From Filosporella fistucella (lineage: Eukaryota > Ascomycota > Leotiomycetes > Helotiales), in assembly GCA_030077755.1 (NCBI GenBank), contig JAQJZZ010000014.1, positions 806,001-870,000 on the forward strand: a stretch of DNA of 64,000 bases. Reading direction: 5' to 3'. The notes under the pieces were generated by a model. The model made no database searches, was not told the DNA's origin, and saw only the letters and a list, made by a program, of their open reading frames with translations. Numbering within the stretch: the stretch's first letter is position 1; the number at the start of each line of letters is the position of its first letter. Below, in pieces: positions 22,990-33,937 of the stretch. The position numbers and the translations under genes are program-made.

Positions 22990-25254
22990 ATGGCTCCATC
23001 GGCGGTTGCGGTCCAGGCAGAAGAGCCATTGCATTCAAAATCGCTGCAAAATGGAAATTCTAACGCCATTCAAAACTTTAAGTCTGAAGGTTCAGATCTA
23101 AATGATCGTGTTCTGAAGACGTTCCGGTGTCTGATTGCAGACCTTTGCGAGCAATTCAAAGGTGGCCACCCAGGCAGTGCCATGGGAATGGCGGCGATTG
23201 GAGTGGCTCTCTGGAAGTACGCCATGAAGTATTCGCCCGAGAATCCTAATTTTTTCAATCGCGACAGATTCGTACTCTCAAATGGTAAGACACCTCTGAT
23301 CTCCCGCTCGATTCAGCTGTAAAATGGTGAGAAAGATGCTAACGAAACAGGCCATACATGTCTTTTCCAATACACATTTCTCCACCTTGTAGGATACAAG
23401 GACATGACATTTGAACAACTCAAATCATACCACTCCGCCAGAACCGATTCAATATGCCCTGGCCATCCTGAAATCGAACACGAGGGAGTTGAAGTCACAA
23501 CGGGCCCACTGGGCCAAGGTGTCGCAAATGCGGTCGGGCTAGCCATGGCCACAAAGCACTTAGCTGCCACATACAACAAGCCAGACTTCCCAGTAGTGGA
23601 CAACACAACCTGGTGTATGATTGGCGATGCTTGTTTGCAAGAGGGTGTTGCATTGGAGGCCATTTCTCTGGCAGGACATTGGAAGCTCAATAACCTTGTC
23701 ATGATCTACGATAACAATCAAATCACATGTGACGGATCAGTAGACCTCACGAACAACGAAGATGTAAATGCCAAAATGCTGGCCAGTGGCTGGAACGTCC
23801 TTGAAGTGGAGGATGGTAATTACGACATTGAAGGCATTGTACAAGCGCTATCTACCGCGAAAAGCAGCAAAGACAAGCCAACCTTCATCAACATACGCAC
23901 AGTCATTGGCATTGGATCCGTATCTGCCGGCGATGCTAAAGCTCACGGAGCAGCTTTTGGTGCTGAAGACGTTGCAAATATTAAGAAGAAATTTGGTATG
24001 GATGAGACAAAACATTTCCAAGTCTCGGAGGAAGTATATGACTTCTTTCGCGAAGCAAAGCCCCGTGGAAGAAAACTTGAAGCCGAATGGAACAGTTTGA
24101 TAGAATCGTATTCTACTACACATCCAGAACTGGCTGCAGAGTTTGCACTTCGGGTGGCAGGAAAGCTTACAGCAGATTGGACCAAGTTTCTTCCAGCGAA
24201 GGATGATCTTCCAATCAGCCCAACTCCATCCAGAAAATCTTCGGGATTGATGTGTAACCCTCTTGCACAGAATATCAAGAACTTTATGGTTGGCACAGCT
24301 GATCTCTCGCCGTCCGTCAATATGATCTGGAAAGGCAAGGTTGATTTCCAGAATCCAGATCTGAAAACTTCATGTGGCATCAATGGGGACTACTCCGGTC
24401 GATATATTCACTGGGGCATCCGTGAGCACGCAATGGCCTCCATTTCGAACGGCTTGGCAGCATTCAATAAAGGAACCATCATTCCAGTCACCTCCTCTTT
24501 CTTCATGTTCTATATTTATGCGGCACCTGGCATCCGCATGGGTGCTCTTCAACGTCTCCAGCAAATTCATATCGCGACCCACGACTCAATTGGTACCGGT
24601 GAAGATGGACCTACCCATCAACCGATCGCGTTGGCAAACTTCTACCGTGCGATGCCAAACATTCTATACATTCGACCTGCAGACAGCGAGGAGACAGCAG
24701 GTGCATATATCGCCGCAATGGAGGCGAAAGACACACCATCCCTTATATCTCTCTCAAGGCAAAACTTAGAACAATATCCACAATACTCATCTAGAGATGG
24801 AGTTCAAAAAGGAGCTTATGTCTTTATCGAAAAAGAAAATGCCGATGTGACACTCATTGGTGTCGGCGCCGAAATGGTATTTGCAGTTAAGACGGCCGAA
24901 CTTCTCGAAGAGAAGCATGGCTTGAAAGTTCGAGTCGTCAGTTTCCCCAGTTGGAGACTTTTCGAAAATCAGGACAGAGAATATAAGGCCAAGGTCCTAG
25001 GATATAGAACTAAGGCACCACGAGTGGTCATTGAAGCGTATGCTGTGAATGGATGGGAGAGATATGCGGATGCTGGCTTCTCGATGCACTCTTTTGGTCA
25101 TTCTCTGCCAGGTAAGGACGCGTATAAATATTTTGGATTTGATGAGGAGGTTATTGCACCAACGGTGTTAGAGTTGGTTGAAGAGGTGAAGAGAGATGGC
25201 GTAGAGTGCCTGAGAGGGGAGTTTAGAGACTTGAATTTGGGTCGGAATCATTGA
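22990..25254 (+). CDS. transketolase family, dihydroxyacetone-synthase-like
   Basis: Thiamine-diphosphate transketolase. Two exons, 22990-23284 and 23351-25254, give 732 aa. The start MAPSAVAVQ follows CACCATC and precedes the conserved KTFRCLIADLCEQFKGGHPG. The TPP motif reads GDACLQEG (190-197) with NN in IYDNNQ. Ala instead of Gly in GDAC, and the neighbouring LEAISLAGHWKLNNL pattern, are what I recall for dihydroxyacetone (formaldehyde transketolase) synthases rather than housekeeping transketolase. Also visible are GPLGQG, the catalytic Glu region WGIREHAM, DSIGTGEDGPTHQP and RPAD. DHA synthase transfers a two-carbon unit from xylulose 5-phosphate to formaldehyde, giving DHA and glyceraldehyde 3-phosphate; the DHA kinase nearby would use that DHA. 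The C-terminus GRNH is not a PTS1, unlike peroxisomal yeast enzymes, so a cytosolic location is likelier. Confidence 0.9.
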
Positions 25255-26359
25255 TTCCCAGTGGGAATAGGAACGCGTGACATGTAAATATATTTATTAA
25301 TGCCTTTCCTGAATAAATTTCAATCGGAGTTTGATTCACAGTATCTGGAATGATTCAAAACAGGAAAATGATATCATTATATATCACGTGCCGGTCATAT
25401 GAATGAAGCTGACACGCCAAGATCGCGGACTAAACCAAGAAACCTGAAAATGCACAATGCCTCGGCATGGCAAGCAAGCCTTAGTGAAATAGAAATTATT
25501 CACGATGCTATTCGCTTTCGCCTCTGGAGGGGAGGACCCTTCTTCGGACATGTCTCAAAGGGGCAAGGACATTTATTTTGTTGAGGACCCCGCTACGGAG
25601 AACAGTACAGCTTGAAGACGACGATAATGCAAAGAATTGTCCAAAACCACAGATTGAAATTCCTCTTGATAGAAACAGCTCTTCCTCATACGAAGATATA
25701 CTTGAAGATATTAAACTTGTTAGTCTAGTTCTAGGTCGTCATTCCAAACGGCTCGCTTTTTTCAGCACAGAAAAGATGCGGCTCAAACGCATAAGCGCTT
25801 ATGCAAGGAACTCTTAAGCGATGTCTTCCGCTCGAGCGTCATAATTCAACAATTTTGCCCACGCAACTCAAACGCAATGCCTGCCGGCCAAACGTCTACC
25901 GACTCGCATTTCGGGACAAGTCGTCGAGTAAGTTTCCTGTCTTGATCAGCAAGAAAAATCTCCTCCTTCCTCTTTCTACTCTTCGTTTCAGTCCTCACAT
26001 GTCAAGTTTGCAGCCGCTGCCTCGGTAGACTAGTCGTTCTGCTTTTCAACGCTTTCTTGTTCTTGGAACTCTATAAGTGTTCTGGAAGGACAGCTAGAGT
26101 TTGGATCTCGGACGTTGGAAAGTGTTTCGAGGTGAAGACGGCTGCTTTGACTATTGCTTCATTGATTGAGGATTCTGCCGCTTTATCATCAAGCAAGCTA
26201 CACATTCCTTATACTTTAATTTCTTCTCCTACCTTCACGTTGAGGAATAGCTCCCCCACAGCTAATCTCGTGCTCACTTACCCGTTTCGACTGCGGCTCG
26301 GGCTCCGTTGAAGATTCGATTATACAAGCTGCGACACATTTTCAAGCTAACCCGACGAA
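25255..26359. other. intergenic, upstream of ELO gene
   Basis: About 1.1 kb. CACGTG at 25385-25390. Long CT-rich leader at 25920-26300 typical of fungal promoters and 5' UTRs. Short open frames here lack recognisable features and I do not call them. Confidence 0.5.
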
Positions 26360-27766
26360 ATGGCTTCAGTCTACCTCTCCCTTCCGCCTTCGAGCCTCTT
26401 TCAATTCCCACCAAGCAGCGAACCTATTTCACTGCCTCCTCCTACCCCGGGTTCGACCCTCTCCGCTCCACCTTTCTCAATACCCGCCTCCCTCTACGTC
26501 TCCGCTCTCGATATCAAAGTTCCAATCACAATCGCATGCGTTTATGCTACTGTTGTAATCAGTGTCAATAGATACAACAAGAGTGCTGGAAACAAAGCGT
26601 GGGGCATCAGCAAGACGAAACCTTTTTTCTGGTTTGTAGTGGCACATAATGTCTTCCTAGCGGTATACAGTGCGTGGACATTCTGGGGCATGCTGAGAGC
26701 TCTTACAGAGACTCTGCAAGGCTTCAATGGCGCAAATGGATTGGCAAGCACCGTCGACAGCTTATGCAAGATTCATGGACCGAGAGGGCTGGGAAATGCG
26801 GTCACATATAACTCGACATATTCTGCCTGGACACCTCAATCACCGAATGTGCTTTTGAACGCAGCGAATACCCCATACACAACTGATCTTGGCCGATTAT
26901 GGAACGAGGGTTTATCGTTCTATGGCTGGTTCTTCTACCTGAGTAAATTTTACGAAGTCCTCGATACATTCATTATTTTGGCAAAGGGAAAACGATCGTC
27001 TACTCTGCAGACATATCACCATGCTGGAGCTATGTTGTGTATGTGGGCCGGAATCAGATATATGAGTCCTCCTATCTGGATGTTCGTCTTCGTGAACTCG
27101 TTTATTCACGCTTTGATGGTATGCCTCTATCCTCCCATAAATCAGAGAGCACTGGCTAACAAAAAACAGTATACATACTACACTCTAACCGCCTTCTCAG
27201 TGCCTATCCCCAATCGTCTCAAGCGCTCCCTCACCACTCTCCAAATCATCCAATTCCTCGTAGGCTCCACCTATGCAGCAATTCATTCCTTCGTCTCCTA
27301 CACTATCCCCACTACCGTCCCTATCTACTCTGCATCTTCTCCCTCCGCCGCTCCTCTCCGAGAAACCGATGCCGCTGGCCTAGGTTCAATACTCAAGAAA
27401 TATCTTTACCGCGCCGCTGGTGAAGAAGGCCTTGCAGAAAACCTAGCTACAGGAAGCTCAATCCCACAAAGCGTTGGCAGCGAAATCATCGGACATGCTA
27501 CAGAATGGCAATCCGTTCCTTGTATAGATACCTCTGGTCAAACCTTTGCTATCTGGCTCAATGTGCTCTATCTTGCGCCTCTTACTGTTCTTTTCGTCCG
27601 ATTCTTCATCCGCTCTTATATCAAGAGAGTTAGTGGTACTCAACCGAAGAAGATAGCGAATGGCAGTGCGAATGGCAGCGTGAATGGAACTCCTAATGGA
27701 AAGAAGACCAATGGATACGCCAATGGTCACGCTAATGGACATGCGAAGAATGGAAAGGCAAAATAA
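26360..27766 (+). CDS. ELO-family fatty acid elongase
   Basis: Endoplasmic-reticulum 3-ketoacyl-CoA synthase of the ELO family, condensing malonyl-CoA with a long-chain acyl-CoA. Exons 26360-27118 and 27170-27766; the 51-nt intron (donor GTATGC, acceptor AACAG) is a multiple of three and has no stop, so the unspliced frame stays open. Spliced length is 451 aa. The histidine box is QTYHH (His220-His221), preceded by FYLSKFYEVLDTFIIL, which carries the conserved KFYE-DT pattern, and followed by NSFIHALMY and IQFLVG. About six to seven hydrophobic segments. The N-terminus is Pro/Ser-rich. A central insert around residues 300-360 and the longer total length resemble the larger fungal ELO type. 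The tail is a repetitive Asn-Gly-rich stretch ending in lysines (KNGKAK). Confidence 0.93.
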   Translation: MASVYLSLPPSSLFQFPPSSEPISLPPPTPGSTLSAPPFSIPASLYVSALDIKVPITIACVYATVVISVNRYNKSAGNKAWGISKTKPFFWFVVAHNVFLAVYSAWTFWGMLRALTETLQGFNGANGLASTVDSLCKIHGPRGLGNAVTYNSTYSAWTPQSPNVLLNAANTPYTTDLGRLWNEGLSFYGWFFYLSKFYEVLDTFIILAKGKRSSTLQTYHHAGAMLCMWAGIRYMSPPIWMFVFVNSFIHALMVCLYPPINQRALANKKQYTYYTLTAFSVPIPNRLKRSLTTLQIIQFLVGSTYAAIHSFVSYTIPTTVPIYSASSPSAAPLRETDAAGLGSILKKYLYRAAGEEGLAENLATGSSIPQSVGSEIIGHATEWQSVPCIDTSGQTFAIWLNVLYLAPLTVLFVRFFIRSYIKRVSGTQPKKIANGSANGSVNGTPNGKKTNGYANGHANGHAKNGKAK

Positions 27767-28746
27767 ATATATATAATTTTTCTTGATTCGGGTTGGGATG
27801 AAGATCTCGGATATTTCTCTTTTTCTGAGCGACGAAACGACCATCTTTTGGGATTGGAAGCATGTTTAGCGTGGATATGTGTAGAGAAAATGTATACTTA
27901 GATGAAGGTGAAAGGAAAGAAAATAATGAAACCGAAATCAGAAAAGTTTCCATCAAAACATACAATAATCTGCTTCATGAGGTAAATTTGAAATTCAAGC
28001 AGGGGTTGTAAATGGGTGGGTCACGTGTTATTGTGAGGCTTCTCAAGCACTTTCGATGATCCTAAATTTCGTATCATCACAACATGCAAAAGTCTGACTG
28101 TCTTTTAGGTCGGTGACTCGTTCCAGCTGAGCCTCAAACAGAACTGCTGTGTGCCTCGTATCGTGCCGATCGACTCTGAATTGGAAAGAAGGCTGGCGCT
28201 ATAAATAGGGATCTGAACGCCCTGAAGCAGCCACCAACCAGCATTTTCATTTTGTTTTCCCTACCTTTATCTTCCACAAAACTGTGCGAACTACTCTGAC
28301 GTAAGTCGGGGTGTTCTCTGTGCTGGATTTTGACCTGGACACGATTCTCTGTCTGGACATCGTGCTTTCTGGACTCGAAAATACGTATATGGGACATCGG
28401 CACGTGTCGCAAGTCACGACCCATGCTCAAGGCCACCATAATGATGCCTTGTGGCTGGCATTGCCTCCTCAATCGAAAGGGCGACACGGGATATTGTAAG
28501 GCAGCCATGGTACAGTCAATACTTACCGTACCTAGTCCGCGGGAAACAAAATATCGAACTCAGGAGAGTGTGTTTGAGGCTGAGTTACAGCCACAGGGCA
28601 TTTTTCAATGGTAGGTATGATGAGGGGGCGGAGAAGAGTCACAAGAATTTCCATTGAAATACTCTGCAACATCTAAACCCGCTCAGTCGTGCTTGCTTGG
28701 CTCATTATGTTTTCAGTTTTATCTGTTACAGCCAAATACCACGACC
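27767..28746. promoter_or_regulatory. promoter and probable leader intron of CFEM gene
   Basis: TATAAATAG at 28200-28208, and a strong donor-like GTAAGTCGG at 28301. The CFEM start codon lies 440 bases further, so a 5' UTR intron is likely; I could not fix the acceptor. CACGTG occurs at about 28023. No coding gene supported here. Confidence 0.45.
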
Positions 28747-31365
28747 ATGTTTCAAAAAGTTCTTCATTTTGTTGCGTGGATTACTCTTACTCCCGTTAGT
28801 CAAGACAACCTTGTACAATTGAGCAGATATCCGACTTGCTCGCGAACTTGCGTGTTGACTGCACTGGAAAGCAGTGGATGCACAGAGTCAAATTTTGCAT
28901 GCCTGTGTGCCAATCAGAAATTGCTAGCGCAAATCTCTGGTTGTGCGTTGCCAATATGTTCGCAACAGGACTTTGATCAAACATATTATATACTAGAGGG
29001 AGATTGCTTTGCTGCAAATGAGAGTATTAAATTGGAGTTCTGTGATTTTAAGCCTTTGGGTCAAGAATATCTATTGGAGCGGGATGTTGTTGTGGATTTG
29101 AGTTTGCTTGATAATCGTGCTGTCTCTGCAGCTGTTGTTGTGGAGTCTTCGTCCTCGTCCTCAACCTCAACCACATCAACTGAGAGCCCTTTCACTTCAT
29201 CATCAAGCACGTCCACCACAACTTCCAGTACTTCAAGGTCTTCAAGCTCTTCAAGTTCTTCAAGTTCAACCACTTCGTCAACAAGCACGAGTCGCACATC
29301 AAAATCCTCCTCCACAACGACATCATCATCAACCATCGACCCTCCAACCTCTACATCAACGACTTCAACGACTTCAGCGACTCCAACGACTTCAACCAAA
29401 ACTACATCAACAAAGTCGACCAGTCTCTCCATTCTCTCTCTGAGCACACCTACAACAGCTACCCCTGATGCGACATTCACACCAAACGCCACACCTTTTC
29501 CACTCCCAGCCATTGTCCCATGCAGTGATCCACAATGGCAACTAAGTCCAGAGAACTGGCAAACATTGAATGTGGATTTACATCTTCAGCAAACAAGGTC
29601 ACAATGGGGACCAGGTGTTGGTACTTTCCTCAGCTTTGTTGGTAACTTTACCGGCATGCAAGGACTGTACTGTGGGGTCGGTACTGGAGGAACGTGTCTT
29701 TTGCCGTCTTGTACTCGTAAGTCCAAGGTTTAGGAACTCAGAAGGATACTACTGATCAGAATTTCAGAAATGCAGCAAGCGGGTGTACAACCATGGCAGT
29801 ACCTCGTGGCTGCTTCCATTGTCGAAATGAATACTCTGATCAATGTTCTTCACGTAAGTATCTTCAACCTGATCATAAAAAGGGGCTGTATCTGACAGAA
29901 CAATAGCATGGGATTTCAGGCGGCAAGGAAGACTTGGCTCTAGTCATCATAGCCATGGCAAATGATTTCTTCGAATGGAAGAACCCACAGACAACAACGC
30001 AGAACGCCCTTCCCTGGATCGCAGCTATTCTTACCTCTGTCCTCTCATTCGTTCCTGTACTTTTCCCAGTTAGAAGTATTTTGGCGCCAATAGGTGGCGG
30101 GTTAGGGCAAACTGCTGCTGCTTTTGCTGCTGGTGGGTTGCAAACACTTGCTGCCAATGCGAGTCCTGAGTACGTACTTGCCATATTGAAGTGATTTGGA
30201 AAACATCTATTGACATGCTGTGCTAGCACATTTCTCCTCAGTAATATGGAATCTCTTGGGATCTTCGTGAAAGAACTCTCAATGAATGCTACTGTGGCGC
30301 TGGAGACTTGGTCGAAAGCTTTATATGCTGGCGAGCAGGATGCGGATGGCAAGCTTATCATGTAAGCAAAATCTATATCGAGAATACAAACTCTGCTGGG
30401 ACTATGCTGACTTCTGGATCTAGTGACTACTTGGCTAATGGCCGGTTCGCGTTCATCTACGATGTTCAGGTCTCTGCAGTAGAGACGTTCTTCTTCCAAA
30501 CTGTGGTCTCAGATGTTGTCAATGACCAACTAGTGTACGCATATACTCTCTGCTTTATTTTCTTTTCTCTCAATTAAATTTCTCCTCCTCCCCTCATTCT
30601 ATCTCACCAACTCATCACAACCTCCTAACAACTGCATAGCTCAAACACAACAAACAGCAAAACTTTCGTCATGTGTGCGGACGGCAACATTCCCTGCACA
30701 GAACCATCATACTTCTCTGAGAATGGGAAATCATGCTGTCTATACAGGTACGTCCGCTTTTTTCATCCACACGCCAATAAAAATCTTCACTCACTAACTT
30801 GGACATTGAAAAACAGATTCGCAGATAACAATACATACATCGAACCACCTGAAATCAAAGCCCTCCACTCTTCAAAATACGACAACATAAACTCCTCCGT
30901 TCGTCTCCCTTCCCACCTTCTCCCATAACAACCCTAATATCCACTCTATAGAGCATAACAGCCTCCTCCCTCCGCACCTACGTCCACCAGCACCTCTCCA
31001 CCAACCTCAGCGACCCCACAGCTTTCCTCAACACCTCCCTCACCTCCCTCTCCTCTCAGCCCTTCCTTCAAGGTCCCTCCGCAGCAGGCACCTGGACACT
31101 CCCTGTCTGCGATGTAGGTAAGTATACAGACTGGGTAGCTGACTATGAGGGACTGAAGATGCCTTGTTGTTGTGGGCTTGGGTGTGGAGAGACGGAATTG
31201 TTTTTTAGGAAGGCGCATTTAGCGGGGAATAAGAAGATTAATGAGATCTGTGCGAAGCAGTATCCAGGGTTCGTTAAGGTTAATTTGGGAGAGAATCTTC
31301 GACCTAGGTGGACATGGTTATGGAGTGGGTTGCTGGGGGTGTTGGTCATAAGTGCGACGTGGTGA
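28747..31365 (+). CDS. CFEM-domain cell-surface protein with long ectodomain
   Basis: Secreted or membrane-bound fungal surface protein. Eight exons: 28747-29716, 29768-29853, 29907-30169, 30227-30361, 30424-30534, 30640-30747, 30817-30898 and 30952-31365; 722 aa with all phases consistent. A hydrophobic signal (MFQKVLHFVAWITLTP) precedes a CFEM domain whose eight cysteines are C31, C35, C45, C52, C54, C66, C71 and C87, including the CLC pair. A Ser/Thr-rich stalk of about 130 residues follows (about 140-265). Then comes a roughly 430-residue region opening with PCSDPQWQLSPENWQTLN, containing several Cys and hydrophobic segments (PWIAAILTSVLSFVPVLFPV), which may be a fungal domain of unknown function. 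The end is weakly hydrophobic (WLWSGLLGVLVISATW). An in-frame ATG at 28654 would give a longer start. The 30898/30952 junction is the least certain. CFEM proteins serve haem uptake, adhesion or effector roles; which applies is unknown. Confidence 0.85.
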
Positions 31366-32214
31366 TCGGTGCATTTTGGGGTTTTGGAGTTTAGAGTTGG
31401 GTATTTGATGTCATCTCCAAGGAAAATTAGTATGTATAGATCAGTATGATAAATAAATACAGACAAGATGGAGTCTGTAAAGATATGTATTCAAGAATGA
31501 GTTTCGGCGTCATTGGTGAAGGTGACATCATCACCTGACTTACCCCTCCCCCCCAACATGTCCAGTTCAGGGGCTCGCTTCACCCGCCCTAGCATTACGA
31601 CCCTGATATTTTAAGTCTGTGCAATTAGGGCCAAAGAGCACAAGGTGCACCCTATAAATAATATAAATAATTTGATAATTTACTAATTTCGTACAATACT
31701 TGGATTATATAAGTACCAGCTTCGTGTAAGCTAGTGTACCTAAGCTTAAGATTCCGGAGCTTATAATTATTCAATCGGACTTAATTGTCCCAGGGGATTT
31801 GGGAGTTTGAGAGCCTGAAGGAAGGCTCTATAGCGCAGAGACTTAAAATATTGAACTCGTTAGTCTTCGAGTATCTCGAACGCCCGCCGCCGACCTACAC
31901 CCAACCCAATTTATACTAAAAGTCGAGAGTAAGCCGAACAACCCTCCAATACATGAGGCAATACATGAGGATCTCTTTCTGAATTGTCTGGGTCAAGCAT
32001 AAATACTCGTACACTGAGAAGTTTTACCTGCTCGATATGATTGCTCTTCAAAATACAGAGATTGGAGACAATCTAGAGATAATTCAGTCACATGTCAAAC
32101 TCAAAGTGGTATTGATTTGTTTCAAGGAATCTAACCTTTCTCATATTGCGCAACGTTCTCCTGAATTTCTTCTAAACTCTGTTACTAACAGAGCCATGAA
32201 AACTTGTCAGCAGA
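31366..32214. other. AT-rich intergenic stretch
   Basis: About 850 bases, low GC between 31640 and 31760, no supported gene. Contains a perfect 12-bp tandem duplication (separate entry). Marks the start of the less gene-dense part of the window. Confidence 0.5.
31947..31970 (+). repeat. 12-bp perfect tandem duplication
   Basis: CAATACATGAGG occurs twice without a gap (31947-31958 and 31959-31970). Only two units; function unknown. Confidence 0.9.
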
Positions 32215-33825
32215 TCACAAACTTGTCACAGCGGCTTTTGCCCATTCTTGAACATCCAGCGCTTGTCTGTACCTATCACCGGCGGTTCGAAACTGAAAAA
32301 TGGATACATGACTGTTGCCAGTCTTGGGGTGATTCAGTTCAACCGGAACGCCCATTAAAGCACTGAATTCTTCAACAATCTGCGACGTAGTTAGAACTTA
32401 TATAAAAAGCACCCAGCTGATCCTCACTTACCGCAGCATCATGCCCGACTCCTTGACATTTCACTGTCTCCCTAAACGACGCAATCTTCTTGTGTTCACG
32501 CTGCTCGATCGAGCCACTGATCAACCTAACAATATTAGGAGGATTGGTTCGGAGGGAATCTATCAGCTCCGTTCGGATCCCTAATCCGACAACGGTTAGC
32601 ATGTGTAGAGAGATGTAAAGTATCCAGACAAAATCACAGGAATTGTAGTCGGGGGATAAGAGAAGAATTTATCATTGCCTTACTTGGACAAAGAGGATTC
32701 AGTTTCATGGCAATGTTCACGATGTTAACCAGCCAGCAATGTGCCAAGGTAAGCAGTATTGGATCCACGATGAGGGGTGGCAAAGAACAAGAGTCCGACA
32801 ATTACTTCTGCGATGGGTCGGTAATCGAATTTATTGAGGCAAGCAGTCACCAGAGCCTACGCGGTCAACACCGATACATTCAAATATGAAATCATATTAC
32901 CTTCTTGGCAATAATTCCACCCATATTGTGACACACCAGGATTATTGGTCGATACGGCTTCTGCTTACACCAAGATCAGTGATTTGGCGTATGACGGAAC
33001 GAAGTTGTGCACATGCCTTTGCCCCAATATTCCGGTCCCTCAGTTCCGACGTCAGCATGTTCAGCATTTCCCGGGCCCATGAATCCCAATGTGCTGTTCC
33101 AAGAGTATTGAAAACTGCCGCGTCGTATCCGTACGAGAAAATACGCGCTCCAGGCAAATCCCTTGGAAGGAAATCTTGGAGTCAATTCACACCATCCAGG
33201 TGGTTCTGATGTTTCCGGTAAGCCCATGAACAGCAACAATATCGATAGGAAAATCTCCTTCGGAAATCCGCCCAGCTTCCACGACTGCTGTGAGACTGTT
33301 GAGCGTGTGAACCTTTGATTGTCCAGGGTGAGACATGAATCTGTATTGGCAGCCGTGGAATGAGACGAGGAAACTTCTTGTGTACTTGATGAGGTGCTGG
33401 ACTTGCGGATCCAGTCGAGGGGTCCTCTTGTAAAGTATTCAGCTATCGAAAAACCACTTGCCCCTGAGAATTCGGAATGCGAATCATTGTCCGTTTCCAG
33501 TTGAATTAGAGGACTGAGACAGACGCCTGTGGACATCTCCAACAGCTTTTTGATGGCCGAGCTTTGAGTGGGAGTAGTTCGGAGGCAGTGGGTGCCAGCT
33601 CGATACCATGCCAAGTGGCTTCATCAAATGGAAAAATTCAAAAGACAGGATTAATGAGAAAATGCACGTCAAAAGTAATTTGATCCCACAGCGAATTAGA
33701 ATCAGAGCCCTCCCACAGAAAGTCAGGTAAGGCTGCATTGCCGTCCGCTGCGCCATTGGCGGGTAGCCGCATCTGCAGTGCCAACGACCACCAACATCAA
33801 GGAAGCTCGTGAACATAGATCCCAA
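32215..33825 (-). pseudogene. decayed alpha/beta-hydrolase (SERAC1/DUF676-like)
   Basis: Minus-strand fragments follow the order of a fungal alpha/beta-hydrolase: a hydrophobic N-terminal segment (about 33740-33650), then GDFPIDIVAVHGLTGN, LQDFLPRDLPGARIFSYGYD, RPIILVCHNMGGIIAKK, FFATPHRGSN, LIDSLRTNPPNIVRL and EEFSALMGVP, ending at TGA 32217-32215. The frame is broken repeatedly. After RTTW (about 33195) it shifts, and TGA stands where NWLQ would have Trp. It shifts again before RPIILV. After HRGSNTAYLGTLLA a one-base slip precedes VNIVNIAMKLNP. The nucleophile motif reads HNMGG instead of HSMGG, so the catalytic Ser is lost. Several splice sites survive (donor GTAATA after IIAKK, GTAAGG near 32680). 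The 5' boundary is uncertain. Confidence 0.8.
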
Positions 33826-33937
33826 GCTTGAAGATAGCTATCAAACTAGTGCCAATTTCACAAACACTAAGCTTAGGAACCTCTGAGAAGCAAGCAGCAG
33901 AAGAAAAATATTCTTCGACCACATCTGAGATATCAAT

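Noticed and set aside
29061..29513. 150-codon minus-strand frame rich in Val/Glu/Asp
   Set aside because: Antisense shadow of the Ser/Thr-rich stalk of the CFEM gene; its composition simply mirrors the repeat.
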